This document shows, one piece after another, positions 8,080 through 15,655 of a stretch of DNA of 15,919 nt. The translations under genes and the position numbers were made by a program. The notes under the pieces were generated by a model. It saw only the letters and a program-made list of their open reading frames with translations. It was not told the origin of the DNA and made no database searches. The stretch's first letter is position 1, and every line of letters begins with the position of its first letter. Source of the stretch: Tritrichomonas foetus (Eukaryota; Parabasalia; Tritrichomonadida; Tritrichomonadidae); the NCBI GenBank assembly GCA_001839685.1, contig MLAK01000711.1:43624-59542 (forward strand), written 5' to 3'.

Positions 8080-8116
8080 AATAAAATGTATTAAAATATG
8101 GAATAAAATGTATTAA
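8080..8116. repeat. 15-bp direct repeat in the 3' region
   Basis: AATAAAATGTATTAA occurs at 8080-8094 and again at 8102-8116, a 22-bp period. The TAAA at 8082-8085 lies 14 nt after the stop codon at 8065-8067 and is the likely polyadenylation signal, so the signal is effectively duplicated. Confidence 0.6.
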
Positions 8117-8204
8117 TTATTATTTCTTACTTAATTCATAATGAATTTGAATTGAAAATCATTTTTTTCTCTTATCTTCATGGAGGCAGCCAGTAATATT
8201 TTTG

Positions 8205-8414
8205 ATGTGTTCTATTAGACCTTGCTTGGCTCGATCTTTGAGTTCACAAAAAGAGAAAGTAGCATATGAAAGAAATAGTAATCCACTCATAAGTTATGAT
8301 TTAAACGATATTAAATGTGTTATATCGAATTTGGATATAAATGGATTTTGTGAGTATTACTCGATTTTTATTAAATCACATAGTTGTTGTTTCAGTAACT
8401 CGCCAATAATATAA
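8205..8414 (+). other. Possible small coding region or gene remnant, 69 codons
   Basis: An ATG-initiated frame begins MCSIRPCLARSLSSQKEK and ends NSPII. Its Cys/Ser-containing composition is coding-like and there is no membrane segment. No initiator matching TCA(Py)(A/T) lies within 30 nt; a nearby ATG at 8180 opens a different short frame (MEAASNIFDVFY), so this could be a frameshifted relic. A frame this long is within chance expectation for AT-rich DNA. The rest of 8117-8620 shows nothing else except the dyad at 8582-8593. Confidence 0.2.
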
Positions 8415-8581
8415 CTGATTAGAGATGAGATATATAAAAATGCATGATAGGTCAATATGATTAAAAGCACTCAAAAAGATTTATTTCCTCGAAAGAGTAC
8501 ATGTAATACTTTGATATTTTTCATATAAAGGTAAAAACCTTCAATCGAACAATTTTATCGATCTAGAATAGGCAAGTAGTA

Positions 8582-8593
8582 ATTACTAGTAAT
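8582..8593. promoter_or_regulatory. 12-bp palindrome upstream of the SAPS gene
   Basis: ATTACTAGTAAT is a perfect dyad 43 nt before the ATG at 8636 and about 37 nt before the predicted transcription start. It could be a site for a dimeric regulator. There is no further support. Confidence 0.3.
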
Positions 8594-8620
8594 GACGATA
8601 ATAACTTTTTCTGAATTCAA

Positions 8621-8634
8621 TTCAAACGTCATAA
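8621..8634 (+). promoter_or_regulatory. Core promoter and initiator of the SAPS gene
   Basis: TTCAAACGTCATAA contains TCATAA (8629-8634), a full match to the trichomonad initiator TCA(Py)(A/T), with the predicted +1 A at 8631, five nt before the ATG. The first 11 bases are identical to those before the gene at 7330. Confidence 0.6.
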
Positions 8635-8635
8635 A

Positions 8636-10555
8636 ATGCCAAATGACCATATAGTCATTAAAAAACTTTTTATTGACCAGTTAAAATTTCAAAACGATGA
8701 TTCTTGGCTGTCAGATTCTACTCAAATTATATTCCGCTGTTCTCAAATTTTTTCCCAATGTTATTTCAATTTCTGGTTCCGTTTTCAATTTCTGAAAGTC
8801 TTTCCCCAAATCTTAGATAAACAATTTGAAATGTTCTGGAAATTCGGCCCAACCGAGAATTTCCAAAATATTAATGAATTAATATCACGACAAGACTGCA
8901 CAATTTCTTTACTTGCACAATCAGACAAAATTCGACTCGCCTTCCGAAAAGGACATTCAATTTTAATCGATTTTTTGGCAGCACGAATTTCAGAAATTCT
9001 TGACATCGTGTTTGGTAAACAGCAGTGCGATAATGATAACGTTCCTTCACTTTGTCTATTTTTTTTAACGACTCCTTGTTCAGCATTTACATCAAAAATT
9101 TTAGATTCGCCAGTATTTTTCCAAAAGATGCGAGAATTTATTTACAGTGATTCAAATAAAGAAGAAATTCCAGTTAACGGTTTAATTGCTTTTTCTCGAA
9201 TTATGGAATTTTATATTCAAAATTCAAACGGATTTATTTTAAAGACATTTTCACTTCACGAGAAATATTCAGAATCAGAAGACACATCAAACATCACCGA
9301 AAACAATAACCAAAAAAATGATGAAAAAAATGAAAATCAAGACGATTTGATTTCTTGCTCGAAGCATTTCTTTTCCAGAATTTTATCTCTTATATCAAAT
9401 TCTGGCGTATATTCATTATTGTATTACATCTCTGATCATGGTCATCAAGCCACAATCGATTATCTTGAACAAATTGACGCAAGTCGGTTAATTTTTGAAA
9501 GAATTCCAGAAAATGATGATATTGTTATATCCAGGTGCTTAGTATTACTCACAAATTTGGTAAGCTCTGGACTTCCAACTTCGCCCCTGACTCGATGTTT
9601 GGTTGATCAAGACATATTAGAAAAAATCCTCCAAATTGCAATCACAAGTAAATCACAAATCGTTTCAAGTCAAGCATTTAGTCTCCTTTTAGAGACTTGT
9701 GGACTTTTTGATGAAGAAGAAAATGATGAAATAGATGGTAGTGATGATAGCTATGAAAGCAATGAAGACTCTCACCTTGTTGATGACTTTTTATTTGAAA
9801 AAATACCAACGATTTGTGATTATATTAAAAATGAACTTCCATTTTGTTCAGCCAAAGCTGTTGCAACTGATCTTCTTGTTGGACTTCTTCTAAAAGTAGA
9901 TGAAGTTCCAGAGTTGATTATGAGTCTCGCTTCTTATCTTTTTCATCAAATGTTTGAAACCCCAACACGCTCAACTTTACACTGTTCAGTTTTAGCACTT
10001 TTTGAAGCTATTTTAGACAAAACCATTGCGATTTATGATGTTTGTGACATTCGGCCAGCAATTGTTGATGCCTTCAAACGAAGAGATCAAATACAGGCTT
10101 CCTACTGGGGACATTTGCATATGATTGCAAGCAGATATTTGAATTCTGGCATGAAACTTGGTAATGAATGCGAAGGTTGGGATGAATATGTTGAAAATGA
10201 ATATCAACGTATTCAAGACAAAATTGATGCAGACTATGGAGGGCCACTTCCACATGAAAGTGATACTGAATCTGATTCTGATGATTTCGGGTTTGGTACA
10301 GGATCAGGAAACAGGTTTTCGTTATTAAAGGATGATGACGAAGACGACGATATTATTATTGATGATGATTATGAAGAAGATGATAGTGAAGATGATGGTG
10401 AAGAAGAAGAAGAAGGAAATCACAATCAAAATAGAAATTCAGGCAAAAATGGAGACTGTAATGATGCTGAAGACGAAGAAGATGATGATGATGGTTTTCA
10501 TTCTGATGGTGAAGAAGAAGATATAGATGATAAAATGACATCTATATTTCAATGA
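8636..10555 (+). CDS. SAPS-family regulatory subunit of PP6/Sit4-type protein phosphatase
   Basis: 639 residues. Residues 66-125 match the hallmark SAPS start: MFWKFG, then a helix ending in KIRLAFRKGHSILIDFLAARISEILDIVF, comparable to MFWKF...LQECK..N.KL.DFL in PP6R1-3 and yeast Sap proteins. The centre is helical, as expected for armadillo/HEAT-like repeats. Near residue 490, YWGHLHMIASRYL and then WDEYVENEYQRIQDKI correspond to the conserved GYMGHLT.IA...W..FV segment. An Asn/Glu-rich insert lies near 210-237. Residues 541-639 are a long Asp/Glu tail with Ser, a typical C-terminal feature. SAPS proteins hold the PP6/Sit4 catalytic subunit and direct it to substrates in the cytoplasm and nucleus. 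Residues 1-65 are an extension, since relatives normally begin at MFW. The upstream start was kept because it has a perfect initiator five nt before it, while the Met at 8831 has none. Confidence 0.88.
   Translation: MPNDHIVIKKLFIDQLKFQNDDSWLSDSTQIIFRCSQIFSQCYFNFWFRFQFLKVFPQILDKQFEMFWKFGPTENFQNINELISRQDCTISLLAQSDKIRLAFRKGHSILIDFLAARISEILDIVFGKQQCDNDNVPSLCLFFLTTPCSAFTSKILDSPVFFQKMREFIYSDSNKEEIPVNGLIAFSRIMEFYIQNSNGFILKTFSLHEKYSESEDTSNITENNNQKNDEKNENQDDLISCSKHFFSRILSLISNSGVYSLLYYISDHGHQATIDYLEQIDASRLIFERIPENDDIVISRCLVLLTNLVSSGLPTSPLTRCLVDQDILEKILQIAITSKSQIVSSQAFSLLLETCGLFDEEENDEIDGSDDSYESNEDSHLVDDFLFEKIPTICDYIKNELPFCSAKAVATDLLVGLLLKVDEVPELIMSLASYLFHQMFETPTRSTLHCSVLALFEAILDKTIAIYDVCDIRPAIVDAFKRRDQIQASYWGHLHMIASRYLNSGMKLGNECEGWDEYVENEYQRIQDKIDADYGGPLPHESDTESDSDDFGFGTGSGNRFSLLKDDDEDDDIIIDDDYEEDDSEDDGEEEEEGNHNQNRNSGKNGDCNDAEDEEDDDDGFHSDGEEEDIDDKMTSIFQ
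10330..10530 (+). repeat. GAT/GAA-rich low-complexity acidic coding tract
   Basis: Degenerate GAT, GAC and GAA codon runs encode the acidic C-terminus of the SAPS protein. The purine-rich, slippage-prone repeat also produces open frames in the other phases and on the opposite strand; these are artefacts of the repeat. Confidence 0.75.
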
Positions 10556-11126
10556 TTCATTCTTGGTATTTTTGACCAAATATTGTTGTTACTCAATGCT
10601 ATTTATATTATTGATTTTATATATTTTATATGAAATAAATATATTATTTTTATTAAACTATCCAGACAAAATTTTGATTCTAAAATTCTTTTTTATTTGA
10701 TTTCTTTAATTTCTCATCTTAAACAAGCAATCACAACTTTTCTTGGAAAGAAAAAAATGCAACCATCTATAAATTCATAGTTAGATTTGTCACATTACTT
10801 TTAATATATTTCAGTGTAAGAATGATTGATTTATATTCTACATTTATTAAAAAAATCAATCATTAAATTGTGAAAGAGAAATCAAGAACAACAAATAGCT
10901 TGAAAATATCTTTGATAGAACACAATTTCCAAATGATATAATATTCACACTCAATCGAGTAAATAGATGAAAAGATCATCAAAAATATAATATATGCTCA
11001 TGGTATAGATTTAGAAATGAAACATGATAAAAACATGAATCCTAATTACTTACTTACTATAAATCCAGTTGATGCCAGCATTGATAAAGCAATAGTTTGA
11101 AAGTTTCTTGTCTTGTCTTTGGAATA
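10556..11126. other. Convergent 3' intergenic region with a perfect 12-bp hairpin
   Basis: It lies between the 3' ends of the SAPS gene and the minus-strand winged-helix gene. TAAA at 10636-10639 is a possible polyadenylation signal for the former. Inverted arms AATGATTGATTT (10821-10832) and AAATCAATCATT (10853-10864) enclose a 20-nt loop. No gene was seen. Confidence 0.6.
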
Positions 11127-12005
11127 TTATGAGATGATCTCAACCTGCATTTGGTTGGGCAACTCATAGCTAGAGTCGTTTGCATAGCTCATCATCATTG
11201 GAATTGAAACATTCGAAGATCTCTGAATAATTGTTTGGTCATGCCTGCGAAGTGGATTCGCCAAAGAATGGAGCAAACTAAGATATTTCATTTTTCTGTT
11301 TTCTCTCAATCTCTCGATATATTCGCTTTCATACTGATTCAAGAGCGAGTAAGGAAAGTGCTCAGGCTGGTTATGAATATATTTTAATCGTTCAGAGAAA
11401 GCTCTTTTATCATATTTTTTTGGATCAAATAAAATTTTATACTCCCTTAAGTGATTTGTCTGTGTTACTACCCCAAATACAACAAGCATATGAAGTACAA
11501 GTGATATTCTGCGCTCGAATGATTGCATTTTATAGTCACAACCATTTAATAATATAGCAATATCTTTCAAATTCAAATTTTCTATCCCAAGAAATAAGAA
11601 TAGTGATACAATTTTAGATGCCAGAAATCCAAGTGTTGGTGAATCTTCTGACATAAATATTTTTTGCATACTGTTATTGATACTCAGGATCTCTGTTTCG
11701 ACATAACTTTCCTCGAAATGTTCATACATCTTATTGAATCCCACCCATCCAATTTTACCTCCGCCTTTTTTCACACATACACCGAAATAAATTAAGATGT
11801 TAAAAAAATCATAAATCGGGCGACTTTGTACTTCATTCTCTTTTGCAATATTCATAATAATCATTTTGGAGTTAGGATTAGCCTGAAAATTCTGGATGAT
11901 GTTTTGGAAGATATTATAGAACACGTTGGTGTTAGTTCGCTTTTTCTTCTTTTGACCTTTCTTTTGTGATTTCTTCAAAGGGAAATCCTCATCTTCAAAT
12001 ATCAT
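11127..12005 (-). CDS. Divergent tandem winged-helix protein, E2F/DP-like
   Basis: 292 residues. A basic run KKSQKKGQKKKKR (11-23) looks like a nuclear localisation signal. Residues about 27-92 resemble an E2F/DP DNA-binding winged helix: SRPIYDFFNILIYFGVCVKK then GKIGWVGF, compared with RRVYDALNVL...KEIKWIGL of DP proteins. Residues about 123-194 look like a second one: TLGFLASKIVSLF, NLKDIAILL, then FERRISLVLHMLVVFGVV. Two such domains in one chain is the arrangement of E2F7/8-type repressors, which bind DNA without a separate partner. The RR-x-YD recognition motif is degraded in both copies (RPIYD and RRISL). The C-terminal 100 residues show no marked-box or retinoblastoma-binding motif. 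Role inferred: cell-cycle-type transcription factor. Other winged-helix families cannot be excluded. Its start is supported by an initiator nine nt upstream. Confidence 0.8.
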   Translation of the reverse strand: MIFEDEDFPLKKSQKKGQKKKKRTNTNVFYNIFQNIIQNFQANPNSKMIIMNIAKENEVQSRPIYDFFNILIYFGVCVKKGGGKIGWVGFNKMYEHFEESYVETEILSINNSMQKIFMSEDSPTLGFLASKIVSLFLFLGIENLNLKDIAILLNGCDYKMQSFERRISLVLHMLVVFGVVTQTNHLREYKILFDPKKYDKRAFSERLKYIHNQPEHFPYSLLNQYESEYIERLRENRKMKYLSLLHSLANPLRRHDQTIIQRSSNVSIPMMMSYANDSSYELPNQMQVEIIS

Positions 12006-12010
12006 TTTTC

Positions 12011-12016
12011 TTGTGA
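12011..12016 (-). promoter_or_regulatory. Initiator of the winged-helix gene
   Basis: On the minus strand TCACAA fits TCA(Py)(A/T). The predicted +1 A is at 12014, giving a nine-nt leader before the ATG at 12005-12003. No AACG box like that of the genes at 7330 and 8636 is seen. Confidence 0.55.
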
Positions 12017-12377
12017 ACTAATCAAGAGAAGTTTTTTATGCGATTGTCATTTGTTAAAGATTTTTTTCTGAGGTATGTCTTTTTTTGAGGAAATAATTCG
12101 GAGATTGAATGAATTTTGACAACGAAAGAGTCATCTTTTGAAAGATTGTATTTCGTCAAAAATTTTGAAAACGATTGAAGGAAAGTACTTTTGTAAAAAC
12201 TTGTTTATAGGATTCAGAAGATGATATAAAAAACATTGAATTTGTATAAACAATGCAAAGAAAATTAAATTGGAAAGAATCTTACTTTTGAATAGATTGA
12301 AGAGATTTTCGTTGATTCGTTTATAGCATTCAATTATCTCAATTTTTGCAGAAATAGAATGACATATCTATTCAAAA

Positions 12378-12521
12378 ATGGGAGAACAATCGACTTTTTC
12401 TGATACATCACCAAAATTTTCTGAGTTCATTCCTGGTCACACAAATTTGATCATGTTGTTCGGAGAATTTCATCCTATTTATTTCCAATCATGGAAAAAA
12501 ATCGAATATATCGGTTATTGA
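12378..12521 (+). other. Possible small ORF or 5' gene remnant, 47 codons
   Basis: It begins MGEQSTFSDTSPKFSEF and contains PGHTNLIMLFGEFHPIYF, ending at a TGA. Its Gly, Pro, His and Trp content is unusual for chance translation of AT-rich DNA, but the length is not significant and no initiator is seen (only TTCAAAA just before the ATG). No family is recognised. Confidence 0.25.
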
Positions 12522-12573
12522 TGAAATCATGGTGATTTTCTGATTAAAAAAAAATTGTTTGAAAATTAATCAG

Positions 12574-12798
12574 TATTTCCAGAGTTTCGCGTATTATGAT
12601 AGAGAAATTAATTTTCTTTGAAAAAATAAATTTTTCTTAAAATATTTTCTGTGTTGGTGAACTTTTTCTAATAGATTTTCAAAGATATCTCAATTTATCA
12701 TTTATTATACGGGAAACATTGATATTTCTCTAAATCGGTAAGAAAAAAAATTTTTTTAGATATATTGTTTGTTTTATTTCCAGTGTGTGCGTATTATG
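12574..12798 (+). repeat. Pair of imperfect 24-25 bp direct repeats
   Basis: TATTTCCAG followed by a variable GC-containing core and then GCGTATTATG occurs at 12574-12598 and 12775-12798, about 200 bp apart. A shared ATTGTTT lies slightly upstream of each. They may be remnants of a duplicated segment. Confidence 0.5.
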
Positions 12799-14217
12799 CA
12801 CAAATAAAAATCGAGAAAAAGAACGATCGTTTTCTAAGCAATCATAAAGTTTTTCTGGAGAGATAGCTCTTACTTGTTTGTTTCATCATATTCTCTACTC
12901 TCAAAAATAGTTATCTGAGTTGAAACTTGAAATTCAGAAAATTATTATATTTATTTAATTCATAATAAATGTTTATCACACCTTTTTCATAATGTAAATT
13001 CCATTGGTAGTGATTATTTGGAGAAAATACTCTTTTTTCTTTTTTTGGACTTTAATTTTGAGTGAAGTTTTTCTTTTTTCCATAAAATGCCTAGATTAGG
13101 ATACTGGGAAGATTCCTGAAATATTTTTTCTTGGCTCATATTTCTAGGCACCTTTGGATAATGTTACCAATATGATTAAATTTCTTTTAAATTTTTCAAA
13201 GAAAATCGGGCTGTACTCAATTCCCCATGGGAATTCCACATGAATTCAATTTTTCCACTTTTTCTATTACGTTTTATAGATTTTGAATATGGTAATTCCA
13301 GATTTTCAATGCTCTAATATTTTCCACATGGTCTCTATTAAGTTAACACTGAGATTCTTAACCATATATATTATTCAGACTTTATTTTTAACTAATCACA
13401 TAAATACACTTCAGTGAAGATATATACGTTGAAAAATGTACCTAATATCACTTCCCATGTCAACCAAAGACTGTAGTCTCCAATTTATATGATAATTACA
13501 TGACCGCTTGGGAATAAGAACAATACTGACATTTTCAACTCAAAAATTTATAAATGATGTGAAACTACAACTATTTTTGAAACATAACTGTCATTAGTCA
13601 GAAGATATTTGTCAATTATATGTGAAATTGCAATTAGTAATTTTCATAATATCTTATTTTGGATTACTAGCTATATAGATTTTTAGTCTATATGAATTGA
13701 TACGCCGTTTAGATGGCAATCTATGTTACCATATTTATGTGTATCTTATGTTTTTATGACTAGTGTGAACTCAATATCATATTCATTAAAACTATGTCCG
13801 AAAATAATATAGGCAGTAATAATAAAATTAAGTAAATAATAAATCAAGGAATCGTGTTTTGAGTAAATAGGGACATTTTAGTCGAAATCGTGATTCCTTC
13901 ATCAAAGTGGTTGATTCACTTTTGCTGCATTTGTATTTATTACTAACTTAGTGTAGCTTAAAATGGTAAATATCAAAGAATTGAAATTTGTGAGAGAATC
14001 TGAGTATCGATACTCGGGGATTAATCCCAAAACAAATTTTCAATTAACTTCTTGAATGTATTAGATACATAATATATAATGACATATTAAAATTTCAAAA
14101 TAGATTCATGGGCGAAGGGTCTTCTCGCATATTTAATGAAGGAACCAAGCAGACATGTTATGTGAAATTTTGATAGAATTAATATTAATTCTCACTAGCC
14201 TTATACTCAATCTCAGC
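12799..14217. other. AT-rich region without a supported gene
   Basis: No long open frame. One plus frame from 13436 to about 13755 (starting MYLISLPMSTKDC) is interrupted by five stops but retains coding-like pieces such as HDRLGIRTILTFSTQKF and SLYELIRRLDGNLCYH. It may be a very old gene relic. An inverted repeat AAGGAATC/GATTCCTT lies at 13846-13853 and 13892-13899. Nothing else was recognised. Confidence 0.45.
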
Positions 14218-14370
14218 TCAAATGAATCTTATTGCCTCTCGATAGATATCACATAAGCTACATATTGAAGCTAATTCATCGATATGTCCAGGACATTGTT
14301 GTTCTATCATTTCAGAAATTGACGTAGGATCAGTAAATTTTGTTGAAAATTGACCAATTAATAAGACCAT
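14218..14370 (-). other. Possible small ORF or gene remnant, 50 codons
   Basis: An ATG-initiated minus-strand frame starts MVLLIGQFSTKFTDPTSISE and ends DIYREAIRFI before a TGA. It has a coding-like mix of Cys, Pro, Glu and Asp (QQCPGHIDELASICSLC). No convincing initiator is present (TCAATA about 17 nt upstream), and the length alone is not significant. Confidence 0.25.
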
Positions 14371-14473
14371 TCAAAGTTATTGATTTCTAATTCAGGTAAT
14401 ACTTTTTCTCTTGGAAAAAAGAATTATTCGCAATTAAACTTTATTTTCTCCTTTTAAAAATCTGGGATTGATT

Positions 14474-14486
14474 AAAGGTACTCCGG
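14474..14486 (+). repeat. Left terminal inverted repeat
   Basis: AAAGGTACTCCGG, seven of 13 bases G/C in a region of about 70% A/T, exactly inverted at 15635-15647. A chance match of this composition in 16 kb is very unlikely. Confidence 0.75.
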
Positions 14487-14499
14487 CTGAAAATACGTT

Positions 14500-14920
14500 A
14501 TTTGGAAAAACAGTAAATTAGCTTTTTCACCGCAGTGAGCCAACATTTCTGAGCGCTAATATCAGGGCGTAAAAATCGCATGATACCTGATGGTTTTAAA
14601 CCGCGAAATCTCAGAAAAGTCGAAGAAAAATGTTATTTTCAAAAATCAATAATTTTCGAAATTTCTTTTAAAAATAAACCAAAGAGCGTCAAAATCGGGC
14701 AAAGGAGGCAGCAGAATCATTCACATCATCGGGACAGAAACAGACTTCCAAAACTTCCTGCGTGACTCAATACAGCAAATTATCTGATTTTCGTTTTTGC
14801 GGGAGTTGTAACCAAGCGAATTGCCTACAATCCAGTTATGATGAAATACCACTTGTCTGCTTCTTATCGTTTAAATTAATTAAAAATCTGTCTTTTGAAT
14901 TTTTTTTTATTGTGATTTGA
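14500..14920. other. GC-richer element interior with overlapping coding-like frames
   Basis: This stretch is less A/T-rich than its surroundings. A plus frame without a start codon is open for 80 codons from 14678 to 14920 (KERQNRAKEAAESF, then FRFCGSCNQANCLQSSYDE). Other frames are also open here: a plus frame of 61 codons from 14580 (MIPDGFKPRNLRKVEEKCYF at the start), and a minus frame containing VVFHHNWIVGNSLGYNSRKN. Because several frames look coding-like at once, the true one cannot be chosen. It may be the eroded protein-coding part of the transposon. Confidence 0.35.
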
Positions 14921-15038
14921 AATTTTTAATTTTTTATTTTCGGTACTTATCCGGAAAAAAATAGACTGTGAAAGAAGATATGAGTGTTTTGCGTGCATTC
15001 ACTATCAAATTATTTCCATTTTGGAAAAACGGAAATAA

Positions 15039-15194
15039 ATGATAATATATTCAAAATCACAATCTTATGATCTTGACCCAGAGATTCAAAAAGAGATCCT
15101 TATTCTGCGACATGACAATGTTTTATGCAACGTTCCGCTTTCTGTGCCGATATTAGAGAGAGATTATTTTTATGAGATTATTTTTGTGAAATAA
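15039..15194 (+). other. Possible relic coding segment inside the element, 51 codons
   Basis: An ATG-initiated frame starts MIIYSKSQSYDLDPEIQKE and ends DYFYEIIFVK before TAA. It is coding-like, with LRHDNVLCNVPLSVPILER in the middle. Coding-like segments continue downstream in other frames (TQVHEIGVF, then NPNEYLKAYFKFVDIRE to about 15320), interrupted where 16-bp direct repeats occur. TCACTA at about 14999 could be an initiator. The family is not recognised and it may be a transposase or cargo remnant. Confidence 0.3.
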
Positions 15195-15258
15195 TCATCA
15201 TTGTTACACAGGTTCATGAGATTGGTGTTTTTATGAAATAATGAGATTATTTTTATGA
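15160..15258 (+). repeat. Three 16-bp direct repeats within the element
   Basis: GAGATTATTTTTATGA occurs at 15160-15175 and 15243-15258, with a one-base variant GAGATTATTTTTGTGA at 15174-15189. GAAATAAT also recurs. The copies coincide with the loss of reading frame after 15194, suggesting a local duplication that broke an older frame. Confidence 0.6.
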
Positions 15259-15634
15259 ATCCAAATGAATATTTGAAAGCTTATTTCAAATTTGTGGATA
15301 TTAGGGAAACTTCCAATTGATGAAGCTTGTCATAATACCAGTATCTTATATACATTTATAAACGATTTATATCAATGTCATGCGCCCATCGAGATCCCAA
15401 GAAAAGGGACTTAAAACAGAAGTGGTGAATCAATAACTTCTAGATATTATTCAAAATAATGTATTGAAAGTTTGAATATATTCTGAAAAATTGTGAAATA
15501 TGTGTAATAATAAAAAATTATCTCTATCCAACTTTTGGTAAGACCAAATCTTTTATAAAAATAAATTTACAATATTTTAACTCTTATTTTTACAATATTC
15601 CAAAATGATGTAATTTAATTGGTAGCTTTTTAAA

Positions 15635-15647
15635 CCGGAGTACCTTT
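15635..15647 (-). repeat. Right terminal inverted repeat
   Basis: CCGGAGTACCTTT on the plus strand is the exact inverse of the left terminus, and GATTGATT follows directly. Confidence 0.75.
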
Positions 15648-15655
15648 GATTGATT

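Larger units (their letters stand above)
14466..15655. mobile_element. Candidate DNA transposon/MITE with 13-bp TIRs and 8-bp target-site duplication
   Basis: The left inverted repeat AAAGGTACTCCGG (14474-14486) is perfectly matched in reverse complement at 15635-15647. Seven further bases continue with two mismatches (CTGAAAA against TTTAAAA). Immediately outside both ends lies GATTGATT (14466-14473 and 15648-15655), a perfect direct repeat in the position of a target-site duplication. The element proper is 14474-15647, 1174 bp. Eight-bp duplications are typical of hAT elements, and of P and Merlin in some groups; the duplication does not fit the common hAT nTnnnnAn preference. A related GGTACTTATCCGG sits inside at 14942-14954. 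The interior holds broken coding-like segments and no intact transposase, so it is non-autonomous or decayed. Confidence 0.7.

Noticed and set aside
10332..10541. Met/Lys-rich and His/Leu-rich ORFs on both strands
   Set aside because: They are other-frame readings of the GAT/GAA acidic tract of the SAPS gene.
8636..10555. First read as a SMEK/PP4R3-type phosphatase subunit
   Set aside because: The MFWKFG start and the YWGHLHMIA segment fit SAPS/PP6R proteins, and no N-terminal PH/EVH1-like domain is present.
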